NCBI RefSeq assembly: GCF_002161085.1
Contig: NZ_NFLU01000010.1
Location: forward strand, 62,001-126,000
Length of the DNA stretch: 64,000 nucleotides
Direction: 5' to 3'
Source of the DNA: Flavonifractor sp. An112
GTDB lineage: Bacteria > Bacillota > Clostridia > Oscillospirales > Oscillospiraceae
Each line of letters starts with the position of its first letter. Position 1 is the stretch's first letter. Below the pieces are notes generated by a model that had not been told where the DNA came from, made no database searches, and saw only the letters and a list, made by a program, of their open reading frames with translations. The position numbers and the translations under genes were made by a program. Of the stretch, positions 1 to 9,833 are shown one piece after another.

Positions 1-685
1 CAGCTATCTGGACCACAGTGGCCATTACAAGGCCCCGGTGGTCCTCCTGTCGGGTCAGTCCCGGCAGGGCGCCTACGATCCGAGCCACCGCCTGGGCAGG
101 GTTACGGCCCAGCTCCGGGGTGCTGGCGTGGGTAGACACCCCTTCAAAGCGATAAGTCACGCCTTTGGAGGCGCAGTTCATGGTACCCTTCCGCAGAGCT
201 AGTGTATGCAGAGGATAGCCGGGCATATTGTGGAAGGCGTATACCTCCCCGATGTGCTCCTCCTTCAGCAGAGCCGCGCAGGCTTCGCCGCCGGCCCCCA
301 CCTCTTCGGCAGGCTGGAAGATCAGGTACACGTCCCGGTCCGCCCCGGTGCGCTCCAGGGTCAGCCCCAGCAGAGCCAGGGCAGCGCTGTGGCCGTCGTG
401 CCCGCACTTGTGGGCCACGCCGGGGCACTGGGAGCGGTAGGGCAGCTCACAGGTCTCCTCCATGGGCAGGGCGTCAAAGTCCGCCCGGAAGGCGATCTTC
501 CCCACTCCCATGCCTCGATACAGGGCGTAAAACCAGTTTCCCCGGTCATGCAGCTCCAACTTGGTATGTTCCTGTAAAAAATCCATCAGCCGTGCCTTGG
601 TCCATGTCTCCTGTCCGGACAGCTCCGGATGGGCGTGGAGTTCATGGCGCAGGGTAACCGCCAAATTCAAATCTGCCTGATTCAC
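1..685 (-). CDS. M20 family amidohydrolase (3' end outside window)
   Basis: Metal-dependent peptidase/N-acyl-amino-acid amidohydrolase of the M20 family, related to hippurate hydrolases. About 228 residues are visible; the C-terminus runs off the window. Metal-binding motifs are present: RADFDALP, then HKCGHDGH, then FQPAEEVGAGG with the paired glutamates. The start is a GTG at 685-683 that overlaps the TGA of the upstream CNNM gene by 4 nt, which implies translational coupling. The sequence does not show whether the substrate is an N-acyl amino acid, an indole-acetyl amino acid or a short peptide. Confidence 0.85.
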   Translation of the reverse strand, partial: MNQADLNLAVTLRHELHAHPELSGQETWTKARLMDFLQEHTKLELHDRGNWFYALYRGMGVGKIAFRADFDALPMEETCELPYRSQCPGVAHKCGHDGHSAALALLGLTLERTGADRDVYLIFQPAEEVGAGGEACAALLKEEHIGEVYAFHNMPGYPLHTLALRKGTMNCASKGVTYRFEGVSTHASTPELGRNPAQAVARIVGALPGLTRQEDHRGLVMATVVQIA

Positions 686-1962
686 TGGTCCTTCGCCTTC
701 TCTTTTTTATCCTCTTCCGGCTGGGGGAGCACTTCCACCCGAATCTCCAGCACCCGCCGGTGATCCACCTTGGTAACGGTGACATCCAGCCCGTCGGAGA
801 CAAAGTGGTCTCCCTCCTCGGGAATACGGCCGATCTGCTCCATCACCCAGCCGGAGATGGTGTTGGCGTCGCACTCGCCCTTGATAGAAAACAGATCAAA
901 CAGATCGGTCAGATCGGCGGAGCAGGAGATCAGGTAGCTGCCGTCCTCCTGCTTTTTGAACTCCTCGATGACCTCGTCGTGTTCGTCCCAGATTTCGCCC
1001 ACCAGTTCCTCTACGATGTCCTCCAGGGTCACCAGGCCTTCGGTGCCGCCGTACTCATCCACCACGATGACCATGTGGGCCTTCTCCCGCTGGAGAATAC
1101 GCAGCAGCTCGGAGATCTTGGTGTTGCCGGTTGTGTACAGCATGGGGCCGGTGATGGCTTTCACGTCGGTCTGACCACGATAGCGGGCGGCGTGGAAGTC
1201 CTTCTCATGGATCACACCGATGATGTCGTCGATGTCCTCATGGTACACCGGCAGACGGGAGTAGCCGCTCTCAGCAAAGGCCTGAGCAATATCGTCCATG
1301 GAGTCGGTGTCCTCCACCGCCACAATATCCACACGGGGGGTGAGGATCTCATCCACCTCCATGTCATTGAACTCAATGGCAGAGCGGATGAGCTTACTCT
1401 CGTGCTGGTCCAGTCCACCCTCACTCTCGGCCTGGTCCACCATGGTCACCAGCTCCTCCTCGGTGATGCCGCTGTCGCCTTGTTTATGGAACACCTTGGA
1501 CAGCAGCTTTTTCAGCAGGCTGAACAGGAAGTTCACCGGGGTGAGGATCACCATCAGGATGCGCATAATGGGAGCGGAGAACATGGCAAAGCTCTCCGGG
1601 TACTCCTTGGACAGGCTCTTGGGGGAGACCTCGCCGAAGACCAGCACCACAATGGTGATGACGGCGGTGGAGATCACCGCACCATTTTGCAGCCGCAGGC
1701 CCTCCGTGAAGAACACGGTGGCCAGAGAGGAGGCGGACAGGTTGACAATGTTGTTGCCCACCAGGATGGTAGACAGCAGGTTGTCATACTGATCCACCAG
1801 CTTGAGAGCCAACGCGGCCCTGCGATTGCCGGCGTCCGCCTTGCTTTTCAGGCGAATGCGGTTCAGAGAGGTGAATGCGGTCTCCGTTGCGGAAAAATAG
1901 GCGGAAAGAATCACGAGCAGGATCAGAATCACAATCATGGTTAAACTTGAACTGTCAGGCAT
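682..1962 (-). CDS. CNNM/CBS-domain membrane transporter (HlyC/CorC family)
   Basis: Membrane protein of the CNNM/CorC (formerly hemolysin C) family, 426 residues, linked in known members to Mg2+ or other divalent cation transport. Order of domains: N-terminal transmembrane CNNM domain (hydrophobic helix, then [11 protein letters not shown]), a CBS pair around residues 195-320 with the typical HEKDF and [17 protein letters not shown] motifs, and a C-terminal CorC_HlyC domain. I chose the ATG at 1962 over an in-frame TTG at 2007 because the TTG lies in the U-tract of an upstream terminator. Its leader looks like a metal riboswitch with its own promoter. Confidence 0.88.
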   Translation of the reverse strand: MPDSSSLTMIVILILLVILSAYFSATETAFTSLNRIRLKSKADAGNRRAALALKLVDQYDNLLSTILVGNNIVNLSASSLATVFFTEGLRLQNGAVISTAVITIVVLVFGEVSPKSLSKEYPESFAMFSAPIMRILMVILTPVNFLFSLLKKLLSKVFHKQGDSGITEEELVTMVDQAESEGGLDQHESKLIRSAIEFNDMEVDEILTPRVDIVAVEDTDSMDDIAQAFAESGYSRLPVYHEDIDDIIGVIHEKDFHAARYRGQTDVKAITGPMLYTTGNTKISELLRILQREKAHMVIVVDEYGGTEGLVTLEDIVEELVGEIWDEHDEVIEEFKKQEDGSYLISCSADLTDLFDLFSIKGECDANTISGWVMEQIGRIPEEGDHFVSDGLDVTVTKVDHRRVLEIRVEVLPQPEEDKKEKAKDQ

Positions 1963-2006
1963 AGGAAAATCATCAACTCCAATGTTCAAAATGTGTGGAA
2001 CGCGCA

Positions 2007-2046
2007 AAAGGACAACCCTATCCCCTGCTCAGGGTAAGGCTGTCCT
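2007..2046 (-). terminator. Intrinsic terminator/attenuator before the CNNM gene
   Basis: On the minus strand a stem of about 11 bp with wobble pairs (left arm begins GGACAGCCTTA, right arm ends TAGGGTTGTCC) is followed by TTTT. It sits between the gene's own promoter and its start codon, so it can only act as a leader attenuator for the CNNM gene. Confidence 0.7.
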
Positions 2047-2126
2047 GTCCCACATAGTCTTTTTTGCAGTTGTTACTGGGCGGAGGTTCGTCCACGAGGG
2101 CTCACCGTCTCCTTTATGGTTTATTG
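2047..2126 (-). promoter_or_regulatory. Structured leader, candidate M-box-like metal riboswitch
   Basis: Transcribed leader between the promoter and the attenuator of the CNNM gene. It contains GGTGAGCCCTC, then CCGCCC, then GACTATGTGGGACAG. These resemble the conserved GGTGAGGCTCC, GCCGCCC and GAC..ATGGGTCAACAG blocks of M-box Mg2+ riboswitches, and CCCA can pair with TGGG as in that fold. The 3' half of a standard M-box is missing or very short, so this may be a variant or another RNA class. Context (promoter, aptamer-sized RNA, terminator, divalent-cation transporter) supports a riboswitch. Confidence 0.4.
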
Positions 2127-2132
2127 TTGCAT

Positions 2133-2161
2133 AGTATACCATAGCATTCCACAAATTGCAA
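2133..2161 (-). promoter_or_regulatory. Promoter of the CNNM gene
   Basis: TTGCAA at 2156-2161 and TATACT at 2133-2138, 17 bp apart, on the minus strand. It lies just after the ribosomal operon terminator, so the CNNM and M20 genes form their own transcription unit. Confidence 0.7.
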
Positions 2162-2175
2162 GAAGTTGCGTATAG

Positions 2176-2209
2176 AAAAAGCGCCCTGCCAGAAGGCAGG
2201 GCGCTTTTT
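2176..2209 (-). terminator. Terminator of the S10-spc-alpha operon
   Basis: Perfect 10-bp stem (GCGCCCTGCC and its complement) with an AGAA/TTCT loop, flanked by A5 and T5. It begins 10 nt after the rplQ stop codon and marks the end of the ribosomal protein operon. Symmetric flanks make it usable on either strand. Confidence 0.9.
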
Positions 2210-2218
2210 AAGATGAAA

Positions 2219-2560
2219 TTACACCAGCTGCACGATGGCCATCTCGGCGGCATCGCCGCGGCGGGGGCCGATCTTGACCACGCGGGTATAACCGCCGTTA
2301 CGGCTGGCATACTTGGGACCCAGCTCGTCGAAGGTCTTCTTGGCCACGTCCTCCTTGGTCAGGTAGGACAGAGCCTTGCGGTAATTGGCCAGGCTGGGGT
2401 TCTTGGCCAGGGTGATCATCTTTTCGGCCATGGGAGCAACTTCCTTGGCACGGGCATAGGTGGTCTTGATCTGACCATTCTCCAGCAGGTAGGTGGTCAT
2501 GGCGCGCAGCATGGCGATGCGCTGATCAGTAGGCTTGCCCAGCTTACGGTTGTGAGACAT
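2219..2560 (-). CDS. rplQ: 50S ribosomal protein L17
   Basis: Large-subunit protein L17, 113 residues, last gene of the cluster. The N-terminus MSHNRKLGKPTDQR is the family signature. The start at 2560 is chosen because AGGAG lies 9 nt upstream; an in-frame TTG three codons earlier has no such site. It is separated from rpoA by about 150 nt that hold no recognisable gene. Confidence 0.97.
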   Translation of the reverse strand: MSHNRKLGKPTDQRIAMLRAMTTYLLENGQIKTTYARAKEVAPMAEKMITLAKNPSLANYRKALSYLTKEDVAKKTFDELGPKYASRNGGYTRVVKIGPRRGDAAEMAIVQLV

Positions 2561-2708
2561 GAAATCCAACTCCTATCGGATGTTCGCCAAGGCGAACTCC
2601 ACAATTTAAATTCGTCCGGGGGGATGAAATCCCCTGAAGAGAGCGCCTTGCGGCCTGCGGGTCCGGGAGGGGACGTTACGTGCCCCCGGGCCGCCCTCTT
2701 CCCTGGCC

Positions 2709-3656
2709 TCAGTTTTCCTCGTCGGCCAGGTGCAGGCCCATCATGGCCAGCTTGTTGATGACCTCTTCCAGGGACTTGCGGCCCAGGTTGCGCACCTTCA
2801 TCATCTCGTCCTCGGTCTTGGAGATCAGATCCTCCACCGTATTGATGTTGGCGCGCTTGAGGCAGTTGAAGGAACGGACAGACAGGTCCAGTTCCTCGAT
2901 GGTCAGCTCCAGCACCTTGTCCCGCTGGGCTTCGGCCTTCTCCACCACCGTGGACTTGGAGCCCATGGTCTCAGAGAGATCGGTGAAGAGGACGAAGTGG
3001 TCGCAGAGGATGCGGGCGCCCAGGCTGACGGCGTCCCGGGCGGTGATGGTACCGTTGGTCCACACCTCCAGGGTCAGCTTGTCGAAGTCGGTCAGGTCGC
3101 GGACACGGGTGTTTTCCACCGTGTAATTGACCTTCCGCACCGGCGTGTAAATGGAGTCCACCGGGATCAGACCGATGATGGTCTGGGCCGGCTTGTTCCG
3201 GTCGGCGGGGACATAGCCCCGGCCATGAGACAGGGTCAGCTCCATGTTGAGGCTGGCGTCCGGTCCCAGGGTGGCAATGTGGAGGTCCGGATTGAGGATC
3301 TCCACCTCGCCGTCGGCCTTGATGTCGCCGGCGGTGACTTCGCACTCACCGCTGGCTTCAATATAGACCGTTTTCACGCCCTCGGAGTGGAGCTTGGCAA
3401 TGATGCTCTTCACGTTGAGGACGATCTCGGTGACGTCCTCCTTCACTCCGGGAATGGTGGAAAACTCGTGCTGCACGCCGGCGATCTTAATGGAGGTAAC
3501 CGCCGTGCCGGGCAGGGACGAGAGCAGGATGCGGCGCAGGGAGTTACCCAGCGTGGTACCATAGCCACGCTCCAGGGGCTCCACGACGTATTTGCCGTAG
3601 GAGCCGTCGCCGGGGTTCTCCACACATTCGATGCGGGGCTTCTCGATTTCTACCAT
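2709..3656 (-). CDS. rpoA: RNA polymerase alpha subunit
   Basis: 315-residue alpha subunit. The N-terminal domain (about residues 1-230, with [15 protein letters not shown]) directs assembly with beta and beta'. After a short linker the C-terminal domain (about 250-315) contains the helix-hairpin-helix [15 protein letters not shown] that contacts UP elements and activators. An AGGAGG-type site precedes the ATG. Standard position between rpsD and rplQ. Confidence 0.98.
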   Translation of the reverse strand: MVEIEKPRIECVENPGDGSYGKYVVEPLERGYGTTLGNSLRRILLSSLPGTAVTSIKIAGVQHEFSTIPGVKEDVTEIVLNVKSIIAKLHSEGVKTVYIEASGECEVTAGDIKADGEVEILNPDLHIATLGPDASLNMELTLSHGRGYVPADRNKPAQTIIGLIPVDSIYTPVRKVNYTVENTRVRDLTDFDKLTLEVWTNGTITARDAVSLGARILCDHFVLFTDLSETMGSKSTVVEKAEAQRDKVLELTIEELDLSVRSFNCLKRANINTVEDLISKTEDEMMKVRNLGRKSLEEVINKLAMMGLHLADEEN

Positions 3657-3735
3657 GTGTTACCCTCCTTTTCGCGGCGGCGGACTCTGTCCGCCGCCTT
3701 ATACAGCTCACCAATAATCGAGGGTACAAGCACGA

Positions 3736-4365
3736 TTACTTGGAGTACAGCTCGACGATGAGGTGCTCCTCGATGGGCAGGTCCACGTCCTCGCGGGCGG
3801 GGAGCGCAACCACCTTGGCCACCAGGTTGTTCTGGTCAAAGTCCAGCCACTTGGGGGCGGGACGAGAGCCGTTGGCCTCCAGAGAAGCCTTGAACTTCTC
3901 CTTGCTCCGGCTGGTCTCCTTCAGGGCGATGACCTCGCCGGGCTTGACCAGGTAGGAGGGGATGTCCACGCGGTGGCCGTTGATGGTGAAGTGGCCGTGA
4001 CGGACCAGCTGACGAGCCTCAGGACGGCTCATGGCGAAGCCCAGACGATAGATCACGTTGTCCAGGCGGGTCTCCAGGATGCTCAGCAGGTTGTCACCGG
4101 TCACGCCCTTGCGGGCAGCGGCCATCTCGTAATACTTGTGGAACTGGCTCTCCAGCACGCCGTAGTAACGGCGGGCCTTCTGCTTCTCACGCAGCTGCAT
4201 ACCGTACTCGGACAGCTTCTTGGTGCGGCCCTGGTTGTGCATACCAGGGGCAAAGGGACGGCGCTCCATGGCGCACTTGTCGGTGTAGCAGCGGTCGCCC
4301 TTCAGGAAGAGCTTCTGGCCCTCTCTGCGGCACTGGCGGCAGACTGCTCCGGTATATCTAGCCAT
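3736..4365 (-). CDS. rpsD: 30S ribosomal protein S4
   Basis: 209-residue S4, a primary 16S rRNA binder of early small-subunit assembly. This copy is the zinc-binding form: CRQC near residue 9 and two further cysteines by residue 31. The S4 RNA-binding domain follows in the second half ([18 protein letters not shown]). In many Firmicutes S4 lies elsewhere; here it is in the alpha cluster between rpsK and rpoA. Confidence 0.98.
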   Translation of the reverse strand: MARYTGAVCRQCRREGQKLFLKGDRCYTDKCAMERRPFAPGMHNQGRTKKLSEYGMQLREKQKARRYYGVLESQFHKYYEMAAARKGVTGDNLLSILETRLDNVIYRLGFAMSRPEARQLVRHGHFTINGHRVDIPSYLVKPGEVIALKETSRSKEKFKASLEANGSRPAPKWLDFDQNNLVAKVVALPAREDVDLPIEEHLIVELYSK

Positions 4366-4385
4366 AATTCGTACTCCTCCTTCTC

Positions 4386-4787
4386 TTACACGCGGCGGCG
4401 CTTGGGCGGACGGCAGCCGTTGTGGGGAATGGGGGTCACGTCCTTGATCAGAGTGACCTCCAGGCCCACGGCCTGCAGGGCGCGGATGGCAGCCTCACGG
4501 CCGGCGCCGGGGCCCTTCACGTACACCTCCACGGTCTTCAGGCCGTGCTCCATGGCAGCCTTAGCGGCGGTCTCGGCAGCGGTCTGAGCGGCGAAGGGGG
4601 TGGACTTACGGGAGCCACGGAAGCCCAGGCCGCCGGAAGAGGCCCAGGACAGGGCGTTGCCCCCCATATCGGTCACGGTGACCATGGTGTTGTTGAAGGA
4701 AGAGCGGATATGCACCTGGCCCTTTTCAACGTTCTTGCGCTCGCGGCGCTTACGGATAACTTTCTTACCCTTGGTAGCGGTAGCCAT
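4386..4787 (-). CDS. rpsK: 30S ribosomal protein S11
   Basis: 133-residue S11 of the small-subunit platform. The core [15 protein letters not shown] and the C-terminal [15 protein letters not shown] are diagnostic. It lies 20 nt upstream of rpsD and 15 nt downstream of rpsM in the alpha cluster. Confidence 0.98.
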   Translation of the reverse strand: MATATKGKKVIRKRRERKNVEKGQVHIRSSFNNTMVTVTDMGGNALSWASSGGLGFRGSRKSTPFAAQTAAETAAKAAMEHGLKTVEVYVKGPGAGREAAIRALQAVGLEVTLIKDVTPIPHNGCRPPKRRRV

Positions 4788-4802
4788 GTGTTTCTCCCTC
4801 CC

Positions 4803-5171
4803 TTACTTCTTCTTGTTAGCGACGGTGCGCTTGGGACCCTTGCGGGTACGAGCGTTGGTCTTGGAACGCTGACCGCGGACGGGCAGGCCCTTGCGGTGAC
4901 GCAGGCCGCGGTAGCAGCCGATCTCGGTCAGACGCTTGATGTCCATCGCCACGTCACGACGGAGGTCGCCCTCCACAGTGTAGCTGTGGCTGATGATCTC
5001 GCGCAGCTTAGCCTCATCGGCCTCAGTCAGATCCTTCACGCGGGTGTCGGGGTTGATACCGGCCTCAGCCAGGATCTTGTTGGCGCTGGTGCGCCCGATA
5101 CCAAAGATATAGGTAAGGCCGATCTCGACCCGCTTATCCTTGGGCAAATCAATGCCAGCAATACGTGCCAT
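4803..5171 (-). CDS. rpsM: 30S ribosomal protein S13
   Basis: 122-residue S13 of the subunit head, which contacts the P-site t[29 protein letters not shown] starts the protein in family form (only part quoted here: [14 protein letters not shown]) and the basic tail [18 protein letters not shown] is typical. It follows rpmJ by about 20 nt. Confidence 0.98.
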   Translation of the reverse strand: MARIAGIDLPKDKRVEIGLTYIFGIGRTSANKILAEAGINPDTRVKDLTEADEAKLREIISHSYTVEGDLRRDVAMDIKRLTEIGCYRGLRHRKGLPVRGQRSKTNARTRKGPKRTVANKKK

Positions 5172-5190
5172 ACTGTTTCAGCACCTCCTA

Positions 5191-5304
5191 TTAACCTTGT
5201 CTCTGCTTATGCTTGGGGTTTTCGCAAATAACCATGACCTTGCCCTTGCGCTTGATGATCTTGCACTTCTCGCACATGGGCTTCACGGACGGTCTAACTT
5301 TCAT
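5191..5304 (-). CDS. rpmJ: 50S ribosomal protein L36
   Basis: 37-residue L36, short enough to be missed by ORF calling. It starts [14 protein letters not shown] and ends KHKQRQG. Zinc ligands are C11, C14, C27 and H32, so this is the zinc-binding paralogue. AGGAGG is placed just upstream of the ATG at 5304. It lies in the usual infA-rpmJ-rpsM order. Confidence 0.97.
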   Translation of the reverse strand: MKVRPSVKPMCEKCKIIKRKGKVMVICENPKHKQRQG

Positions 5305-5418
5305 GTCATTAACCTCCTGTAGAGCCTGATGGCCCCGGTACGGCGGAGGCAAGGCCCCGCTGACCCGCACCGGTCATTGATAGGGTCGGCAGGCCTGCGC
5401 CCGCCGGAATGAGCCGGA

Positions 5419-5637
5419 TTACTTGCTTCGCCAAGTGATCCGGCCCCGGGTTACGTCGTAGGGGGACATCTGGACGGTGACCTTATCGCCGGGCAGAATG
5501 CGGATGAAGTTCATCCGCAGCTTGCCGGAGATGTGGGCCAGAATGATGTGGCCGTTTCCGATGTCCACATGGAACGTGGTATTGGGAAGGGACTCGGTGA
5601 CGACGCCCTCCACTTCGATCATATCGTCTTTTGCCAA
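5419..5637 (-). CDS. infA: Translation initiation factor IF-1
   Basis: 72-residue IF-1, an OB-fold protein that blocks the A site during initiation. [15 protein letters not shown] and the end [14 protein letters not shown] are diagnostic. The start is a TTG at 5637-5635 with GGAGGG 9 nt upstream; no in-frame ATG fits. The ribosome site overlaps the end of the KOW gene upstream, so the two are probably coupled. A gap of 114 nt to rpmJ contains no gene. Confidence 0.96.
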   Translation of the reverse strand: MAKDDMIEVEGVVTESLPNTTFHVDIGNGHIILAHISGKLRMNFIRILPGDKVTVQMSPYDVTRGRITWRSK

Positions 5638-5641
5638 AGCG

Positions 5642-5920
5642 TCATACCCTCCTTGACTCCTCAGCTCGGAAAGCGGCCAGCGCCCTCCGCACCTCTCGGT
5701 TTGTGATGGGTTCCCCAGTCCGGATCTTCTCCAGAACGGGGTGTTGGAAGTCCCCGGCGTCGGCCGTGTGTACGGTTTTCTTCCGCTTGGGGGACTCTGC
5801 CTTTCGCCGTCTGCCGTCGCAGAGCAGCAGATAGGGGCCGTCTTGATCCAATACGCAGAACAGCTGCCCCTTGTCATGCCCTGCCAGTGAGCGGACGATC
5901 CGCGGATGCTCCGCCGCCAT
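5642..5920 (-). CDS. KOW-domain RNA-binding protein (L14e-like)
   Basis: 92-residue protein resembling the KOW-domain, L14e-type RNA-binding proteins that clostridia carry between map and infA. The N-terminal part ([29 protein letters not shown]) fits the KOW beta-barrel; the C-terminal part is charged and helical. Start ATG at 5920 lies 2 nt after the map stop with a GGAGG-type site. Role unproven; position and fold suggest ribosome or translation association. Confidence 0.8.
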   Translation of the reverse strand: MAAEHPRIVRSLAGHDKGQLFCVLDQDGPYLLLCDGRRRKAESPKRKKTVHTADAGDFQHPVLEKIRTGEPITNREVRRALAAFRAEESRRV

Positions 5921-5922
5921 AC

Positions 5923-6681
5923 TCAGTCCTCCGCCACGGTAAGCACTTCGGGCTCGCCGTCGGTGATGAGGATGGTATTTTCATAGTGGGCGGTCATGCT
6001 GCCGTCGGCGGACACGGTGGTCCAGCCGTCCTTGAGCACCTTCACCCGCCAGTCACCGGCACACACCATGGGCTCCACGGCGATGGTCATGCCCGGCTGG
6101 AGCCGGGGACCGTGTCCGGCAGGCCCGTAGTTGGGTACCTCCGGAGCCTCGTGGAGCTTGGCGCCCACACCGTGACCCACAAAGTCCCGCACCACGGAGA
6201 AGCCGTTGGCCTCCACATACTGCTGAACGGCGTGGGAGATGTCGTACACCCGCTTGCCCGGCTGGGCCAGACGGATGCCCTCCCAGAAGCTCTGCTCGGT
6301 GACCCGAATGAGCCGCATGGCCTCGTCGCTCACCTCTCCACAGGGGAAGGTGGCAGCACAGTCACCATGAAAGCCGTTGAGGTAAGCGCCCACGTCAATA
6401 GAGACGATGTCGCCTTCCTGCAGCTTCCGGGGGCCGGGGATGCCGTGGATAACCTGCTCATTGATGGAGATGCAGGCGGAGCCGGAAAAGCCGCCATATC
6501 CCAGGAAGGAGGGCTTGGCTCCGTGACTTTCGATAAATTTGCGTACCGCGGTGTCAATCTCATGGGTGGTGACGCCGGGCCGCACCATGGAACCGGCCAG
6601 CGCCCGGGCCTGGGCGGTCAACCGCCCGGCCCGGCGCATCAGCTCGATTTCACGGGGAGATTTCAGTGAGATCATTTCCAT
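5923..6681 (-). CDS. map: Methionine aminopeptidase, type I
   Basis: 252-residue enzyme that removes the initiator methionine from nascent proteins. All metal and catalytic residues of the pita-bread fold are visible: H79, D96, D107, H170, E203 and E234. It lacks the N-terminal SH3-binding zinc extension. It lies 6 nt after adk. An internal ATG at codon 3 is a possible alternative start. Confidence 0.97.
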   Translation of the reverse strand: MEMISLKSPREIELMRRAGRLTAQARALAGSMVRPGVTTHEIDTAVRKFIESHGAKPSFLGYGGFSGSACISINEQVIHGIPGPRKLQEGDIVSIDVGAYLNGFHGDCAATFPCGEVSDEAMRLIRVTEQSFWEGIRLAQPGKRVYDISHAVQQYVEANGFSVVRDFVGHGVGAKLHEAPEVPNYGPAGHGPRLQPGMTIAVEPMVCAGDWRVKVLKDGWTTVSADGSMTAHYENTILITDGEPEVLTVAED

Positions 6682-6687
6682 CTCAAA

Positions 6688-7320
6688 TCACTTCTCCAGC
6701 AGTTCCATGATCTTGTTGTTGGTCTCTTCGATCCCGCCCAGATCAGGCACGCTCATCAGCACGCCGTGAGCCTGGTAATAGTCCTTGAGGGGCTCGGTCT
6801 CGTTGTGATAGACCTCCAGCCGGTGCTTAACGGTCTCAGGCTGGTCGTCCTTGCGCTGCTCCAGCTCGCCGCCGCACTTGTCGCAGATCCCCTCCTGCTT
6901 GGGAGGAGCGGCCACAATGTGGTAGGTGGCGCCGCAGGTGTGGCAGGTCCGGCGGCCCGTCATACGGGCCTCGATGACGCTGTCGGCGATCTCCAGGGAG
7001 AGCACCGCGTCAAAGTGGATGCCGTGGGCATCCAGAGCCTCAGCCTGGGCGATGGTGCGGGGCACGCCGTCCAGGATAAAACCATTGGCACAATCGGACT
7101 CGGCCAGCCGCTCCTGAATGATGCCGATGATGACCTCATCAGGGACCAGCTTGCCGGCGTCCATATAGCTCTTAGCCTCCAGCCCAATGGGGGTGCCGGC
7201 CTTGACGGCGGCCCGGAGGATGTTGCCGGTGGAGATGGTGGGGATACCCAGCTTCTTGCTGATGATCTCAGCCTGAGTACCCTTTCCGGCGCCGGGGGCG
7301 CCCAGAAGAATGATTTTCAT
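6688..7320 (-). CDS. adk: Adenylate kinase
   Basis: 210-residue enzyme for ATP + AMP = 2 ADP. P-loop GAPGAGKGT at residues 7-15. The lid is the zinc type of Gram-positive bacteria: C126, C129, C146 and C149. It is cotranscribed with secY (12 nt upstream) and map, as is usual in the spc cluster. Confidence 0.98.
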   Translation of the reverse strand: MKIILLGAPGAGKGTQAEIISKKLGIPTISTGNILRAAVKAGTPIGLEAKSYMDAGKLVPDEVIIGIIQERLAESDCANGFILDGVPRTIAQAEALDAHGIHFDAVLSLEIADSVIEARMTGRRTCHTCGATYHIVAAPPKQEGICDKCGGELEQRKDDQPETVKHRLEVYHNETEPLKDYYQAHGVLMSVPDLGGIEETNNKIMELLEK

Positions 7321-7332
7321 TTTCCTCGCCCC

Positions 7333-8664
7333 TTACTCCAGGAAGCCCTTGTAGTGGCGCATCATCATCTGAGCCTCCATCGCCTTGGTGGTCTCCAGAG
7401 CAACGCCCACCACGATGATGACGGAAGTACCGCCGATGGCCAGGCTGCTAACGCCGATGATGGCGCCGGTGACGATGGGAGCGATGGCGATCACGGCCAG
7501 ATAGAGAGCACCAAACATGGTGATCTTACCCAGAACCTTGTGGATAAAGTCGGCGGTGGGCTTGCCGGGACGGAAGCCGGGGATAAAGCCGCCGTTCTTC
7601 TTGAGATTGTTGGCCACTTCCACCGGGTTGAACTGCATGGTGGAATAGAAGTAGCTGAAGCCCACAATCAGCAGGAAGTAAACAATGATATAAACAATGC
7701 TGGTGGTGTTGAACACGCGGAGGAACACGCCCCAGCCGCCCTCGCTCTCGACGCTCTTGCCGAAGAACATACCCACGGTAGCGGGCAGGGAGGCAATGGC
7801 CTGAGCAAAGATGATGGGCATAACGCCGCTCATGTTCACCTTCAGGGGGATGTGGCTGGACTGGCCGCCGTACATCTTGCGGCCCACCACCCGCTTGGCA
7901 TACTGGACGGGGATGCGGCGCTCGGAGTTCTGGATGAACACGATGAGCACCACGATGGCCAGCATACCGATTACGATGAGGATGGCGCCCCACCAGGGAA
8001 GGTTGAAGACACCATCGCCGGTGACGCCGTTGAGGTTGTTGCGGATACCGGTGTAGATAGCCTCCACCATACCGGGCACCCGGGACAGGATACCGGCAAA
8101 CAGGATGATGGAGATGCCGTTGCCGATGCCGAACTCGGTGATCTGCTCACCCAGCCACATAACAAAGGCGGAACCGGCGGTAAAGCACAGGATGATCACA
8201 ACGGCCACCCACCAGCCGGGCAGACCGGCGGTGTCCAGCAAAGCGCCGTTGCTGGTGCTGGCGACCAGGGTGTAGTAGCCCAGGCCCTGCAGGATAGCGA
8301 TAGCCACGGTCACGTAACGGGTGATGGCCGCGATCTTCTTCCGGCCCTCCTCGCCGCCGTCCCGCTGGAGACGCTCCAGGGCGGGGATGGCAACGGTGAG
8401 CAGCTGGATGATGATGGAGCTGTTAATATACGGCTGTACGCCCAGGGCGAAAACGGCGGCCATGGAGAAGGCGGTGCCGTTCATGGTACCCAGCAGGGAG
8501 AAGATACCACCCATGCTGTTGAGCGTGCTGCCCAGCAGATCACTGTTGATAAAGGGAACAGGAACCACCGAGCCCAGCCGGAAGATGAGCAGCGCGAAGA
8601 TGGTAAAGAGGATCTTCTTGCGCAGCTCGGGGATCTTCCACGCGTTACGGATGGTCTCGATCAC
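7333..8664 (-). CDS. secY: Protein translocase subunit SecY
   Basis: 443-residue channel subunit of the Sec translocon with ten predicted transmembrane segments. The start is a GTG at 8664 that follows the rplO TAA with no gap (TAAGTG), so translation is coupled to L15. Conserved blocks include the plug region near GSVVPVPFINSDLLG and the cytosolic loop FIQNSERRIPVQYAKR. Confidence 0.97.
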   Translation of the reverse strand: MIETIRNAWKIPELRKKILFTIFALLIFRLGSVVPVPFINSDLLGSTLNSMGGIFSLLGTMNGTAFSMAAVFALGVQPYINSSIIIQLLTVAIPALERLQRDGGEEGRKKIAAITRYVTVAIAILQGLGYYTLVASTSNGALLDTAGLPGWWVAVVIILCFTAGSAFVMWLGEQITEFGIGNGISIILFAGILSRVPGMVEAIYTGIRNNLNGVTGDGVFNLPWWGAILIVIGMLAIVVLIVFIQNSERRIPVQYAKRVVGRKMYGGQSSHIPLKVNMSGVMPIIFAQAIASLPATVGMFFGKSVESEGGWGVFLRVFNTTSIVYIIVYFLLIVGFSYFYSTMQFNPVEVANNLKKNGGFIPGFRPGKPTADFIHKVLGKITMFGALYLAVIAIAPIVTGAIIGVSSLAIGGTSVIIVVGVALETTKAMEAQMMMRHYKGFLE

Positions 8665-9105
8665 TTAGACCACCTCGTACTTTCCACCTGCCGCCACGAT
8701 CTTCTCCTTGGCGGAGGCGGAGAAAGCGGAGGCACGGACGGTCAGCTTCTTGGTCAGGGTGCCGTTGCCCAGCACCTTGTAGCCATACTCACACTTGGAG
8801 AGGATACCCTTCTCCAGAAGGTCGCACACATTGACCACAGCGCCATCCTCGAACTTGTTCAGGACGGACACATTGATGGCCTCCAGGGGCTTGGCAAAGA
8901 TGTTATTGAAGCCCCGCTTGGGGATACGGCGGGTCAGAGGCATCTGGCCGCCCTCAAAACCCACGCGGACGCCGCCGCCGGAACGGGACCACTGGCCCTT
9001 CTGGCCGCGGCCGGCAGTCTTGCCGTTGCCGGAACCGTTGCCGCGGCCCTTGCGGTAAGCCTTGGGGTTGGAACCGGCAGCGGGGGAAAGATCATGCAGA
9101 TTCAT
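8665..9105 (-). CDS. rplO: 50S ribosomal protein L15
   Basis: 146-residue L15. The glycine- and basic-rich N-terminal part ([20 protein letters not shown]) is the family's 23S rRNA-binding extension. The ATG at 9105 has AGGAGG 8 nt upstream; an in-frame GTG at 9114 is too close to that site. Confidence 0.97.
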   Translation of the reverse strand: MNLHDLSPAAGSNPKAYRKGRGNGSGNGKTAGRGQKGQWSRSGGGVRVGFEGGQMPLTRRIPKRGFNNIFAKPLEAINVSVLNKFEDGAVVNVCDLLEKGILSKCEYGYKVLGNGTLTKKLTVRASAFSASAKEKIVAAGGKYEVV

Positions 9106-9118
9106 TTCGCGCACCTCC

Positions 9119-9301
9119 TTACTTTTCCTCGGTCACCTGCAGCAGATAGCCGATGTGGGCAATCTTGCCGCGGGTAGCCTCGTTGTCGGGCTGTACGGTG
9201 GTGTCGCCGATGTGGCGCAGCCCCAGAGCCTCGGCGGTGGCCTTATGCTTGGCGATGCGGCCGTTCAGGCTCTTGACCAGCTTGATGTTCAGATTAGCCA
9301 T
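9119..9301 (-). CDS. rpmD: 50S ribosomal protein L30
   Basis: 60-residue L30, starting [15 protein letters not shown]. Start at 9301 with GGAGG about 9 nt upstream. A GTG two codons earlier lies too near the site. It sits between rpsE and rplO as usual. Confidence 0.96.
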   Translation of the reverse strand: MANLNIKLVKSLNGRIAKHKATAEALGLRHIGDTTVQPDNEATRGKIAHIGYLLQVTEEK

Positions 9302-9315
9302 GTTCACGGCCCTCC

Positions 9316-9816
9316 TTAACCTACGATCTCGCTGACGCTCTTGCCGCGGATGCGGGCGACCTCCTCGGGACCACGGAGAGCCTTCAGGCCCTCGAAGGTG
9401 GCGGAGACCACGTTCTGCGGGTTGTTGGAGCGCAGGCACTTGGCGCGGATGTCACGGATGCCGGCGGCCTCCATGACGGCGCGGACGGGGCCGCCGGCGA
9501 TGATGCCGGTACCGGGGGCAGCGGGCTTCAGGAGCACGCGGCCGGCGCCGAACTCACCAATGACCTCGTGGGGAATGGTAGTGCCGGACAGAGTCACGTT
9601 GCACATATGCTTCTTGGCATCCTCGATGCCCTTGCGGATGGCCTCGGGCACCTCAGCGGCCTTGCCCAGGCCGAAGCCCACGCGGCCCTTCTCGTCGCCT
9701 ACCACCATCAGGGCGGCAAACTTGAAGATACGACCGCCCTTGACGGTCTTGGACACGCGGTTCAGGGCAACCAGCTTCTCGGTGAACTCGCTGGGTTCTC
9801 TTTCAAAACGAGCCAT
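9316..9816 (-). CDS. rpsE: 30S ribosomal protein S5
   Basis: 166-residue S5, which with S4 and S12 shapes decoding accuracy. The double-stranded RNA-binding-like N-terminal domain ([18 protein letters not shown]) is followed by the [10 protein letters not shown] loop and the C-terminal domain ([19 protein letters not shown]). Confidence 0.98.
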   Translation of the reverse strand: MARFEREPSEFTEKLVALNRVSKTVKGGRIFKFAALMVVGDEKGRVGFGLGKAAEVPEAIRKGIEDAKKHMCNVTLSGTTIPHEVIGEFGAGRVLLKPAAPGTGIIAGGPVRAVMEAAGIRDIRAKCLRSNNPQNVVSATFEGLKALRGPEEVARIRGKSVSEIVG

Positions 9817-9833
9817 TTAATCTTCCTCCTCCC

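Noticed and set aside
1963-2007. TTG at 2007 as start of the CNNM protein
   Set aside because: It lies in the U-tract of the leader terminator and the added residues lack similarity to the family; ATG at 1962 fits.
6766-9177. 803-codon plus-strand frame opposite adk, secY and rplO
   Set aside because: Antisense shadow; composition is His/Gly-rich as expected from reverse reading of GC-rich genes.
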